Shown here: piece by piece, positions 32,392-43,102 of the stretch
Position numbering within the stretch: the first letter of the stretch is position 1
How the letters are laid out: each line of letters opens with the position of its first letter
Source: Calliopum simillimum
Lineage: Eukaryota > Arthropoda > Insecta > Diptera > Lauxaniidae
Direction: 5' to 3'
DNA: 64,000 nucleotides
NCBI GenBank assembly: GCA_951812925.1
Contig: OX638372.1
Span: 53,504,028-53,568,027 of the forward strand
Position numbers and translations under genes: made by a program
Notes under the pieces: generated by a model
Seen by the model: the letters and a program-made list of their open reading frames with translations, nothing else
Database searches by the model: none
What the model was told of the DNA's origin: nothing

Positions 32392-32741
32392 ATATACTTA
32401 TAGTTTCGTTAAAATAATGACATTTTTTTAGCTTCATATGTGTAAGGATATTCAAATAGTTATGGCTGCTATAATTTAAAATTAAAGTGATATATATAAA
32501 TTAATACAAAAATATGCAATATTTTCCATTTATATACAATATATATTTAATTTTACTGTTCCATGTTCTAAACAAAATTTAAGAAAAATTTGATTCATTT
32601 TGTCAGAGGTTTCAACTTATTAAAAAAGTAATTGATGTTGACAAAAATCGATCTTTTTTTGGCGATGTTTTCTAGACATCGATGTTTAATTCAGAAAACA
32701 TCGATGTTCAAAAAATCGATGTTTTCCGGTCTAGTTGAAAT

Positions 32742-34345
32742 AAATTCTTTAAGGGCTGTTCGCACTTTCAAATTTTGTTGTTTTTAATTTGATTTGGCAT
32801 CACTAATATTGAGCTCTGAGTGTTCACACCATCAAATCACTCTTCAAATTTTAGTGTTGCATTGTACGCCAACAGCGTTCCCAAGCATAACCATTCCCGG
32901 CTACGCGTAGCATAACTGGCCATTGCGTAGCTTGTAGCTATTGGCTACGCAAAATGTAGCCATATTTGTCATCATCAACCAAAATGTAACCAATTTTCCC
33001 AATCTTAAATAAAAATTGCGCTTAAAGCACTGGAAAAAATGTAAAGTCAGTGGCGACGCTTAACCTTTTTCTAAAAGTGAATATTTAATATATGTTTCCT
33101 TTGACAGTTATAGACATTGGTCTCGAACGCACTACATACAATCTGACTGCTTTTCTCGTGCCGTTGAAAATTGTTAAATTATTGCAGCAGTCAAATCGAC
33201 AATCGACTTTTTTTCAATAATTTTGTAGTATTTGTTGCGAAAAAAAAAGAACTGATATACTCAACTATTTTAAAAACTATTAATATTTACAAAAAAAAAT
33301 TATGATATACAGTTTTCAACATTTTAAAAGTAATTAATATATAAAAAAAAGTTACGTTAAAATAATTTCTGTGGACTTTTGACAAAACAACCGAACTCGA
33401 AATAAGACAATTTTCCAGGATTTTAATCATAATTATTGTGCGAACTTGCATAGTATTAGGGGTTTCAAATCAATTTTCATAAATCAAAACGCGAAGGATT
33501 GAAATGTTTAATATTACAATTATCCGTATTTTAATTCAATTGTATGATTGTACAGTTTATCTGTTTTTTACAATGTTAATCGATAGTTAAATTTACAAAA
33601 TAATAATTATAACCCGTAGCACAACCGAATAGTAGAAATGATCTTCGCTGACTGACTTTGGCTTCGTCGTGTATGTTCATACTAAAGCTGTGTTGCAGAA
33701 AATTTTCTCCTCTCTGTTTCATGTCCATTTGGTTTTCTCTTCTCTCAACTATCACGAAACCGTACAAACATGAAACTTAAAATCGCTTCTTTTGGTGAAA
33801 TCGCCATATCTCTATGACTTTTAGTGGCAGAGATATAGAATCGAAAATCAACCTATCTCGATGTTTTATTTCGAATTGCATTTGACAACACATCTTATTT
33901 CAAATAGGTTAAAAAATTCAAGCATTTGAAACAACAAAAAACTTTTACAAATGCTTTTCACAAAACAACTTAAATCGACATAAGAAAATGGTTTTTTCTT
34001 CACAAAACATCTTAAGTCGAGAAAATATACAGGTTAAATGGCAAAAAAAATTTTGACAAAAGCACTTCTTCATATGTTACTTTTTCTATGGAAAGAAGCA
34101 GAATTTTGTAGCGTGTGTCTCTAAATCGAATTTCGAAAAATTCTCATTTTGAATCCATACGATCCATGTTCGAATATACATTGCATATCTAAAATGTTAT
34201 GCATCGTAAAATATCTTTTTGAGCTTATCCAACGCATATGAAAGCGTTATCACATTTGTTGTTGTTGTTGCAATTATACGATTTACTTAAAATAGGTTTA
34301 TGCGTATGTATGTATGTACGTATGTACAAACATAATTGCAAAAAA
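32742..34345. other. Upstream flank of copy D, no gene seen
   Basis: The first about 80 bases (through TTTGGCATCACTAATATTG) are shared with the DNA upstream of copy E beyond its own promoter insertion (55805-55880), so this is the original upstream flank. Further left-to-right there is a GCTACGCGTAGC palindrome near 32900 and only short, unconvincing open frames. TTG and TATG microsatellites are at 34255-34330. Confidence 0.5.
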
Positions 34346-34349
34346 TCAC

Positions 34350-35222
34350 AAATTATCCCAAGAGGAAAAATTTCTAGCGCTTCTGATCCAAGCACTTCAA
34401 AAGTGCTTGTCCCCATAGAAATTTAGAAGCACTATCACAATGATTTTTTATAAGGCTGCAGTAAGAACAACGTGAGTTCGAACCCAGCCCGGGAGATTTT
34501 TTTTTTACTTTTTTTTGCATTATTTTTTTTTTTTTAATTAAATATTTTTTATTCTACATCTTTTATTTCACTTTTCTATTTTCCTTTCTCTTATTAATTT
34601 CCTTTTGTTCAACCGAATTGAAATTGATTACACAATGATTCCATATAAGGCTGCAGTAAGAACAACGTGAGTTCGAACTCAGCCCGGGTGACTTTATTTT
34701 CCGTTTTTTTATTTGTTTTTGCTTTATTTTTTTTTTTATTAAAATATTTTTTATTCAACCTTTTTTATTTCACTTTTCTATTTTAATTTCTCATTTTTAT
34801 TTACTTTTGCTTACTTGAATTGAAACTGATTGCACAATGATTCTATGTAATGCTGCAGGACAACATTTGCTTAATATACAAATTTAATACCTCTTCATAT
34901 CATCGGGCTTTGGTGGAGCGGTCTAAAGGGTTGGTAAATGTAAGAAAAAAATATCTAGCACGCGGAGGGTCGTGTATTCAAATCCTGGCGCAGGCAGTTA
35001 GGATTTTTTTTTAATTTTATTGAAAAAACGCTTACCGCTGCATTACAAGTAAGCGCTTTAAAAACTCTTTTTTGGTAAGGCTGCGGTAAGCTTTTGCTCG
35101 CTTACATCCTATGACATGCAATGTTAAAAAGAAAGTATTGTTCTTACGGAGCGGAAGCGCTTATTGGTGAAAAGGATGCACTTCAGAAGGGTTTTTGAAG
35201 CACTTCTTTTCCCCTTGGGATG
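34350..35222. mobile_element. Inverted-repeat element carrying tRNA-like segments
   Basis: ATCCCAAGAGGAAAAATTTC at 34357 is partly mirrored by TTCTTTTCCCCTTGGGAT ending at about 35222. Inside lie two and a fraction direct copies of a roughly 200-bp unit starting CACAATGATT (34436, 34631, 34833). Each of the first two has GGCTGCAGTAAGAACAACGTG, a B-box-like GAGTTCGAAC and GCCCGGG, followed by T-rich DNA. Confidence 0.55.
34909..35012 (+). repeat. tRNA-like segment (Leu/Ser-type pseudogene or SINE head)
   Basis: TGGTGGAGCGGTCTAAAG matches the Pol III A box and D-arm of tRNAs with long variable arms. About 55 bases later GTATTCAAATCCTGGCGC matches a degenerate B box, and a T run follows (35004-35012). 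The anticodon arm does not pair well and extra bases are present, so this is a pseudogene or SINE head, not a working tRNA. Confidence 0.5.
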
Positions 35223-36818
35223 TATCTTATAGGTAGGGTTTGATTGGACTGAGAACCGATTTAATTAGTGGCATTGAATAATTTGTTTCTGTTTAGTAGT
35301 ACCAACAATTTATATAGGCAATATAGGAATTTCAAGGTTTCGTATCTAAGGACGTTGAACCAGGAAGAACCTTCATCAGATATGAATATAAACTGTTAAG
35401 CTGTAGTTATTTTTTTTTTTTTTTAAAAAAACTTAAAAGGAAAATTGTTGCATGCTTTTCTAAGTTGCAGAAAACAAATTCAAGGTTTCATATCTAAAGA
35501 CATTCACCCTGTAGAACGGTTTCGCAAATCGTAAGATTTTAAAAATTTTCAGCGCTACCAACTGAAATCATCGTTAATCATTTGTGTAGCCAAAAGAAGT
35601 AACGAGGTATAGGAAATAGAAAAATAGAGTCAGTCAGTTTTGAGTTGCACGTTACGTCGGGTGAAGATCTAAGAGAAAAATCGGTCAGTTTTCTTTACGG
35701 CGAAAAGTAAAAAAAAAATAAAGTTAAAGTCGCTCGAATCATGTCCTGAATGTGAAAAGGATTCGCGTTGTTTTAAAGACATAAGTTTCTGATCAACGTT
35801 TTGACGGCTTAATAATATCCTGTGCGCGGTCCTGTGTAGAAAAAGAAAAACTATTTGAGGATACGCGAGGAACTAAAAAGGTTGTAACAATTTATTTTAC
35901 AAATCGAAAAGAATTCTAAGAAAGAAAAAAAATAAAAAAATAAGAAATTGAAAATACTAAATGCTAAAAACCAATAAAAAAAGGTAAAGAGTATAAAAAA
36001 AGAAATGATTTTTATGTGACCGTACTCGTGCTTGAAGTGCCAACCCGAAAGTGCAACCAAGATTCAAGAAAGGACAATATAGAAAAATGTCGCAAAAATC
36101 ATAAAGGCATATTGTCCTTTGCTAGAAATAAAAAAAAAAAGAAATTAAGAGGGAAGTTAATAAGAAATTAAAATCATTAAGGGGATTCCTTTAACCTCGT
36201 AAACTCGTAAACCTTGTGAAACTCGAAAGTTTACGAGCTTGTTTTCAGGAACACAGTTTTCTGAAAACGTGTAAACAATTGCGTAAAAGAGTGCAAGAAA
36301 CGAGGTTTTTCGTAGTTTTTTAAATTATATTCCAAGATGCACAGGTTTTTCTCTGCTCATTTCTAGTAAGTGCACTACTTTGCACTACTTTTCCCCTTCT
36401 AAAAGAGAACTTGAATGGATATCTGTGTTTTTTCTTGCAAAGGATTTCATCAAATCTTCCATAATGGTAATACATAATGGCGATTAAAAGGATTTTGGTC
36501 CACACAGCTTCCACCAGCTGACGCGTTTCGGTTTCATTCCAACGATGTGTTGTTGCAGTTCGGCGACGTTTCGCTTTTAGAGTTTCTGTGATTGTTTCCT
36601 AAAAATATAGAATACATATGTGTAGATACAAATGTATGTTCTTTAATTTCATATTTATCTATTCTTTTACTTACCATGTTGCACAAATAATTCAATCCAA
36701 ATTAAATTTTCAAAACAATTTTTTTTTTTTTTTTTCAAAACATTTGTTTGACAACAATTGCTCTCGTATTTTTTCGAAGCTGTTTACGCATCAAATTTGC
36801 CTCGAAAGTTTTCGAGGC

Positions 36819-37930
36819 CAGGGGGTCGATTCTGGTTCAGTGAAAAGTCGAAGTGAAAAGATTTTTTATCACTTCACCGTAAAAGCGATTCTTGTTGCTT
36901 AATATTTTAAAAAATATGAAAAGTTTTTTTTCACCTCAAGCAAAAGTTTTCAGTGACAAATTCGACAGTGATAAAAATTTAATTTAATGAAAAACAAACA
37001 TAAACAAATCAACAAAACAATTTCAAATGCGGTTTCCTATAAAACATTAACAATAAGTTGATGTAAATGGCCGGAAATTGAAGGTGCTCAATCAGATGGA
37101 TAAATTTAAAATTGCAAAATATAAGGAATATTCACCCCACGACCCCGATTGTTTCTATATTTGTTTCGCTTCAATTTAACGTCATTTATCCCATCGCAGT
37201 CCAGTTGTAGTTGGTTCAATTAAAAAACTAGAGTTCGTTTTAACCACCTAAAGCAATTGGACAGCGTGATTTAGATCGGATCGCAAATCAGACAGTCTTT
37301 CCTTTGTAGACTCTGAAACTATCCGTCTGAATTTGAATCTCAATCACACTTCGACCCCAAGTATTATCTGTACCAAGCTTCATTCTCTTAGCTAGAACCG
37401 TGGGGCCGTAATCGTGGTTTATTTGTATTCTAAAAATCTATTTCGACCAAGGGGAAAAAAGCTTTCCATTAGCATTTATGTTTTTGTCAGCACCAAGCAC
37501 GTATGTTCCATAAGAAGCATTGTTTCATTGTATGTCCTAGGGAGTAAGCGCTTACCTCGGCTTAACTTAAAAGAGGTAAGCCTTAAATATTAAAAAAAAA
37601 AAATTGAAAAAAAAATAACTGTCCCCCATTAGGATTGAACTCCTAACACAATGCTCCGAAATATTAAAATAGCAAACCCTCTATCACATCAGCTACAGAA
37701 TCTCATTACGTATGTGTATAAAATTTGTATTTTAAATCAAACTATTTGTCAGCTAGAGTATGTCAGTTATTTTTCACACACCACATTGAAAATTTTATTC
37801 AACTCGCTTTTTTCACTTTGTAAACCAGAATCGCTTTAATCGATGAAGTGAAGTGAAAAGATTCGGTGAAAATGAAAGTGATAAATTTTTTTACACTTCA
37901 CAGTTTCACTGAACCAGAATCGACCCCCTG
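36819..37930. mobile_element. 1.1-kb element nested in the 1.86-kb element, CAGGGGGTCGATTCTGG ends
   Basis: CAGGGGGTCGATTCTGGTTC at the left is exactly complementary to GAACCAGAATCGACCCCCTG at the right, and the match continues into AGTGAAA. The subterminal regions are rich in GTGAAGTGAAAAG. The interior (about 37560-37705) carries a tRNA-like segment on the minus strand. No clear duplication flanks it. Confidence 0.75.
37605..37705 (-). repeat. tRNA-like segment with A and B boxes
   Basis: On the minus strand TGTAGCTGATGTGATAGAGGG resembles an A box and D-arm. About 45 bases later GGAGTTCAATCCTAATGGGG resembles a B-box arm, followed by GGGACAG and T runs. The CCTAA/TTAGG pairing of the arm is good (TTAGGAGTTCAATCCTAA). 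It is probably a tRNA-derived SINE head. Confidence 0.5.
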
Positions 37931-38713
37931 GTAAACTTTTTTTTCATACAAATTTTAAAATTTTGTTTACGAGACTCGAAAGTTTTCGAGGTTTACGTGC
38001 TTTTCGAGGCTTTTACGAGTTTAAAGGAATCCCCTTATTGTCCTTCAAGAACATTTTGAAATGAGCAAAAAGTGCTAAAAGAAAAGATACCATTTGGTAC
38101 AAAAATTTATGTGAGATCTTTTAAAATCATTAAGATTATTGTGCTGATTATCATCGATGGACGTTTTGCGGATTAAGGAGGCCAGGACGCTGAAGGAATT
38201 TTAGCCCAATTGTGGTCAAAGCTAAGTGCATTATATTAGGAAATATAAGCCATTTTTGTTTTTTTTTTTTTTTGAGATATTTTTACTGCCAAATTATAAA
38301 TATGTATGTATTAAATTAAAAACTAAAAAAAAGGATTCTTAGTACATATAATTTGTTGAAGAAGGAAAAAAGATCAGAATTAGGTTTAACTTAAATTTTG
38401 CTAGGAAAATTTTGTAGTGAGGTATATATGTAAAACCATTACAAACCTTTTGGGTCTTACATTTAGAACATATATTTTTTTTTAAATATACATACATTTT
38501 ATTCTCCCCCCTCTAATGAGCTCGTTCGAGGTAGGCAATTAATAAATTTGAATTATACAGCAAAATCAAAAATACATAAAAAAAGGAAATTTTAAAAAAA
38601 TGTTGACTATCAGTAAAGGTCCATGAAGATTGTATAGGTTAATTTTGTCGTGTAGGTTAATTGTGGAAAGACTGCAAATGTTTAACTTTGGTATTTGATT
38701 TAAGATTAAGATA

Positions 38714-39155
38714 AAGGGAACGGTCCATTCAGTACGTCGAGTACGTCACGTCGATTTTGCCGACTGACTGCGACGCATTTGACGGAGAAGCCTGGCCCAA
38801 TCAATACTTTGAAAACGGATTAAAATATCAAAATTCTTTTTATTTCATTAATTAGAAATTTTAATTTTGCACTTGCACGGCTCCAATAATTTTTTATTCA
38901 CACTTTATTTCAAAAAATAAATGAGAAACAACGAAGAAAAAAAAAAACAACTATTGAAATTGAAAATAAATTTGTTTTACGATTGTCAAATCAAACGACG
39001 TACGTCGAAAGTTGGGAGTTGGGCAACTTTTGTACGTTGCGTTGACGGAGACGTACTGATTGGGTCGCACTTGATATAAACTCATATTTTTAACTTAGCT
39101 GTCAGTCGAAAAAAACGACGTGACGTACTCGACGTACTGAATGGACCGTTCCCTT
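38714..39155. mobile_element. 0.44-kb MITE with AAGGGAACGGTCCATTCAGT ends, copy 1
   Basis: The terminal inverted repeats are about 40 bp: AAGGGAACGGTCCATTCAGT followed by ACGTCGAGTACGTCACGTCG, nearly exact at both ends. They are unusually CG-rich (ACGT and CGTCG words) for this region. A second copy enters the window at 63689 and runs off the right edge. A diverged copy at 40855-41560 carries a nested insertion. Confidence 0.87.
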
Positions 39156-39487
39156 AAGAAATTTTTATTTTTTGCTGGTTTGTAAGAAATTTTTTTGTTC
39201 TTTTTTTTTTTTTGTTTGTGGGAAAGTAATTTTCTTTAAAAATTTAAATTTATGTAATCCTCTATAATTTAAAATTTGGTTTAGACTAAAAAATTTGTTG
39301 CATTTAAAAAAAAAATGTAAAAAAGTAATTTTCTAAGATCTTTTTTTTTTTGTTAAGCCTTTATACGAAATAAAATCAAATGCATTATGTACAGCATAGC
39401 TGAAAATTATATCGAGTTATTCTTTTGGCTACAGTTTACGGATTTCAGGTTTTAAGGTGGCGCTGAAATAGATGCATCGAAACCGGA

Positions 39488-40854
39488 TAAGTTTAAAACA
39501 AAGGGTGGATCAATTTAACCAAAATTTTCTATTGGTATAGTTTTTTTTTGTGAATTGTTGAGAGAATAATTATGGCTTGCTAAGCACATAATAGGGGGTG
39601 GCTTGGGCGGATTTTGAAGGGTAAGATGACATCATAGTCATAATAAAAGATTCGTAGATTTTTGTTTTAGGGGTAATTACGTTTAAAGTGTAATTACTAC
39701 GGTTGGGTAGGGACGCTATCGAGTCGCAACACCAGACTCAATTGGCCAAAGTGATCGGGGCAGTCAAGCTAGGCCAAATACTTCTTTTCATAGATATCAG
39801 TTTTTTTTTTGTCATACGGTTTATGGCATAGTTTTGAAGTCATTTTTTTTACGCTGTTGATTACTTGTCGAAAGACAGGTTTATTCTGCTCCCTCGACTG
39901 GATGCGTTGGGATGAACCAAACACTGGCCTGAACGAGCTAGCTAGCCGGAAGACGCATCCGGCACGACGAAATAAGGTAGGTAACAATTTTTTAAATAAA
40001 AAATATTTGACAAAAACATTTTATTTCAACTTTATTAAATACTATTGACCTTAGAGCAAAAAAAGTTAATGGAAAATATTTGTTTGGTATTCATTTATAA
40101 TAAAAAACTTTAACATTTGTTCCAATGCATACACAAAAAGAATTGAGAAGCATGAAAGTAGTTTTTTTTGCTCTCTCTCAAATTTTTTTTAAAACAATTG
40201 AGACGAACAAATTTTTGATTTTAGCTTTAATTTGATTTTAATTTAAAAAGTTTTATTTGTTTACATTTTGCATTTGTCAAGAGAAAAGGAAATTTCCAGA
40301 TTTCCCTGGGATTTTTTGAATTTGAAGATGCCACCTGCCGATTTTTTGGGTTAAATGATCTAATTATTTAAAAACTAGCTAATCTTTTCCATACAAATCG
40401 AAGAGCTTTTTTTATGGAAAACTATCCTGGTTAGTGCTTAATCAGCATTCATCTGGATCACCAGGCAAGTGAGAATAGGGTAAAAGTCTAATAGCACTAA
40501 TGTGATAATTAAATAAATTAAATTAAATTAAAAGCATTTCGGATTGCAGCGATCGTAATTATGTTATTGAATCATGGTACCTCCCAAGTTATCATTTTTG
40601 AGATAAGTAGCTTATGATATTCATCTTGGTTTGGTGCTTAATCTGGTTCAATCGGAGTACTCTAAGGTGGCATCATTGCGAAGTTATAACAAAAAAAACC
40701 AAACTAGAAAATTTTTAAACATCTTTCTTCATGTAACTGAATTATCTCAAAACTAAAAAATTTATAATTTGGTTTTTACAAAGCATCTGAAGTTGATATA
40801 AGAAACTGGGGTCGAATCGTCTGTTATGAAAATGGGACGGCATTCGTACGAAAT
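39488..40854. other. Non-coding stretch with scattered repeat fragments
   Basis: I see no gene. The open frames around 39769-40048 on both strands overlap each other and match nothing I know. The part at 40560-40680 (ATTGAATCATGGTACC, TGCTTAATCTGGTTCAATCG) shares words with the repeat at 16836-17010. Confidence 0.4.
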
Positions 40855-41560
40855 AAAATTCCGTTGTACGTCAGACGCTTCAACGGTTCATAGAGTACGT
40901 CATATACGTCCCTTCTTGTTTTTCAACTGCCTGACTCTATGAATTAAAACATCAAAATTTTTGTTTATAATAGAGTTATTCATGATCTGGAGTAATGAGC
41001 TGAGTAACAAGGTAAAAGTGTACTCGGTTAATCTGAATTGTGATCTCAATACTTTTGCACTTATATTTTCTTTTTATATATCAATACAAAAAAAAAAATT
41101 TTAAATGAATATTTTGGACTCATTCTAATTTTTATTTTACACTAGAAAATAGTTTGACTAAAAGGGTAAAGAGTTGTTTTGTTGTTGGGGTTGTGCACTG
41201 TTACCCTGTTACTCAGGACGTTACTCCAGATCGTGAATGCCTATAATAATTTGAAATTTTAATTTTGCATTTGCACCGCTTCAATATTCCAATTTTATTC
41301 AAAAAATAAAAAAAACAAATAAAATTTAAAATACATTTATTTGAAGATTGTCAAATCACATTCAAAAAATAAAAAAAACAAATAAAATTTAAAATACATT
41401 TATTTGAAGATTGTCAAATCACACGACGTACGTCAGAAGTTGCGAGTTGGAAACTTTTATACCTTACGATGACTCACACGTACCGATTGGGTCACACTTC
41501 ATATAAACTCATGGTTTTCAACTTAGCTGTCTGTTAAAAAACTTGACGCGACGTAGCCTA
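40855..41560. mobile_element. Diverged copy of the AAGGGAACGG MITE, split by a nested insertion
   Basis: GTTCATAGAGTACGTCATATACGTC on the left, and GACGCGACGTAGCCTATAAACC on the right, correspond to the ends of the 38714-39155 element. The interior matches it (ATTTGAAATTTTAATTTTGC, CACACGACGTACGTC). The 275-bp element at 40973-41247 interrupts the match. A 63-bp tandem duplication (41298-41360 and 41361-41423) lies in the right half. Confidence 0.7.
40973..41247. mobile_element. 275-bp element with ATTCACGATCTGGAGTAACG ends
   Basis: AGAGTTATTCATGATCTGGAG at the left pairs with CTCCAGATCGTGAATGCC at the right. TATAATA lies on both sides, so a 7- to 8-bp target duplication is likely. Longer relatives lie at 42312-42640 and 63367-63688, and a right end only lies at 47655-47712. 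The subterminal GAGCTGAGTAACA and GTTACTCAGGACG are mirrored too. It has no coding capacity. Confidence 0.75.
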
Positions 41561-41579
41561 TAAACCGTTGGCTATGCGG

Positions 41580-42290
41580 CTGAAGACGGAACGTAATTTC
41601 AAAAATATTAAATAGTTGTAACTTACTCGTTGAAATTTCGCTATCTTACTATTTTATTTTTTTTGATATTTGTTTAGTATTCGTGTACTATAATAAACCT
41701 TTACAATTGTTCCTTTTCTCCTACATTAAAAGAATTGAGAAGTAGCAGAGCAGTTTTTTAGCTCTCTTGAAAAGTTGCCCTTTTCGAGTAAGATTGTTTT
41801 GTAAAAATCCCACCGATTTAATATCAGGGTAAATATACGAGAAATTGCATTTTTTTATTATTATGTTGTCTTCGCTAAATGTCAATTTAATGTCTACTCC
41901 GCTCTTCAAAATTTGAGAAAAGAAGAGTTGAACAGAATGATGAAGCTTTAGTATGCCGCTGTAGTACAAAATGAAGTGTAGCAGACGATGAAGCGCTTCG
42001 GAATAGAGTTACCGATCTCATTTCTTTGTAAAATTTGCATAAATTTTACTATGACATAACCTCTTGAAACTTAAAATATTTTTTATAACTTTATTCGCTG
42101 CTTTTCTTATAAAATTTGCATGAACTTTGCGATGAATCAACCTTTAAAATCATTAAAAAATGTTTACAAATTTATTTTCATCCATTCGGTAACATTGTTC
42201 TTCTGTCAAAAGGCATGCAGCAAGCGACAAAGTTGAAAAGTTCGAACTTTGTACGACGCCGCAAGCTTCAGCTACTGCGTTAACTTCACA
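41580..42290. repeat. Dispersed repeat, uninterrupted copy of 17006-18000
   Basis: GACGGAACGTAATTTCAAAA through AATGTCTACTCCGC matches the copy at 17 kb and supplies its empty site. I see no gene. Confidence 0.75.
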
Positions 42291-42311
42291 TTAGAGTTAT
42301 TCTGAATAACT

Positions 42312-42640
42312 TATTCACGATCTGGAGTAACGAGCTGAGTAACAAGGTAAAAGTGCACTAGGTTACTCTGAATTGAGAGCATACTCAACACTTTTGTACT
42401 TAAATTTTTTTTGTTTATCAAAATAATGTCAACTGACAACAAAAAAAAAAAAACTTTATTTTTGATGAACAAAAATTGTCTCTCAATAGTAAACAAGTTC
42501 AAACGTTTCTATAGAAATAGGAATAGTAAAAAAAGGCAAAAGTGTAAGATTATTTTACACTAGAAAGTAGCTTGACTAAAAGGGTAAAAGAGTAACAGAG
42601 TAACTTAGATATGGCTCAAAATCACCAAGGTGAGAAATTT
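42312..42640. mobile_element. Longer copy of the CACGATCTGGAGTAACG element
   Basis: ATTCACGATCTGGAGTAACG...ACAAGGTAAAAGTGCACT and GAGAGCATACTCAACAC are shared with 63367-63688, as is the block TCTCAATAGTAAACAAGTTC to GACTAAAAGGGTAAA. The right end is degenerate. Confidence 0.65.
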
Positions 42641-42996
42641 GCTTCGGAAGCAAATAAATTACTAAAGCCATAATTTTATTGAGTAAATGAATATGACAAA
42701 ACATTATAATTGTTTTGTTTTAATGGTACATTGCATTATATATTCTAAAATTCAATTATATTCGATATTATTTGATAATAGGTGCGTTTTTTTCGGCATT
42801 CTATCTGGACTTTCTTTAGCACTTTACGATAAATGTATGGGAAAGCAACAACAAATAGCGCTAAGCTAATGCACGTTAAATTAAAGTGGTAAGCTCCGCG
42901 GCTAAATATTGTTGCCGTTTGACACCGTTTTTTATTGATTATTAATCGGGTTTTTTTAATCGGTAATTGTGACTTCGCACTTGTTATCGATTGTAA

Positions 42997-43061
42997 GTTG
43001 ACATTTGTGTATTGTTGACATTTGTGTATTGTTGACATTTGTGTATTGTTGACATTTGTAT
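42997..43061 (+). repeat. 17-bp minisatellite upstream of the RRP12-like start
   Basis: About 3.7 units of GTTGACATTTGTGTATT lie in tandem (42997, 43014, 43031, 43048), ending about 40 bp before the ATG at 43103. They would fall in the 5' leader or core promoter of the RRP12-like copy. Confidence 0.85.
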
Positions 43062-43102
43062 TGTTTTTTTTTATTAAAAAATATTAAGAAGTGTAATTGA
43101 AA

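Larger units (their letters stand above)
27641..32733. mobile_element. 5.1-kb hAT-like insertion in the promoter of copy D
   Basis: A perfect 8-bp direct repeat, GTTGAAAT, flanks it (27633-27640 and 32734-32741). The ends begin TAGTGCTGCGACATCGAT and, on the other strand, TAGACCGGAAAACATCGAT. Both subterminal regions are dense in AACATCGATGTT. The duplicate gene reads ATGTTAAAATAAATTC at this point, which is an empty site. The eight-base duplication and TAG ends suggest hAT. I find no transposase, so it is probably non-autonomous or decayed, and it has collected other insertions. Confidence 0.75.
36180..38035. mobile_element. 1.86-kb TA-flanked element, AGGGGATTCCTTTAA ends
   Basis: AGGGGATTCCTTTAAACCTCG-like DNA at the left is matched by TTTAAAGGAATCCCCT at the right, with TA on both sides (36178-36179, 38036-38037). 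Subterminal GTAAACTCG and CGAAAGTTTACGAG words recur at both ends. Nested within is another element at 36819-37930. I see no transposase. Confidence 0.75.
35545..39487. mobile_element. Possible 3.9-kb element with inverted ends, host to nested insertions
   Basis: TTTCAGCGCTACCAACTGAAATC...TGTAGCCAAAAGAA (35548-35612) is complementary to 39415-39487 (TTCTTTTGGCTACAGTTTAC...GGTGGCGCTGAAA), an imperfect pair of about 65 bp. Between them lie the two sharply defined elements at 36180-38035 and 38714-39155. The rest is AT-rich with no recognisable gene. The pairing could be chance or the remnant of an old foldback. Confidence 0.4.

Noticed and set aside
34909..35012. Functional tRNA-Leu or tRNA-Ser gene
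   Set aside because: The anticodon arm does not pair, the spacing between A and B boxes is irregular and the B box is degenerate.
35200..39800. LTR retrotransposon
   Set aside because: The similar ends are inverted, not direct, and no gag, protease or reverse transcriptase motif is present.
39769..40048. Small gene on either strand near 39.8-40.0 kb
   Set aside because: Overlapping frames on opposite strands, no domain, no splice or start context beyond chance.
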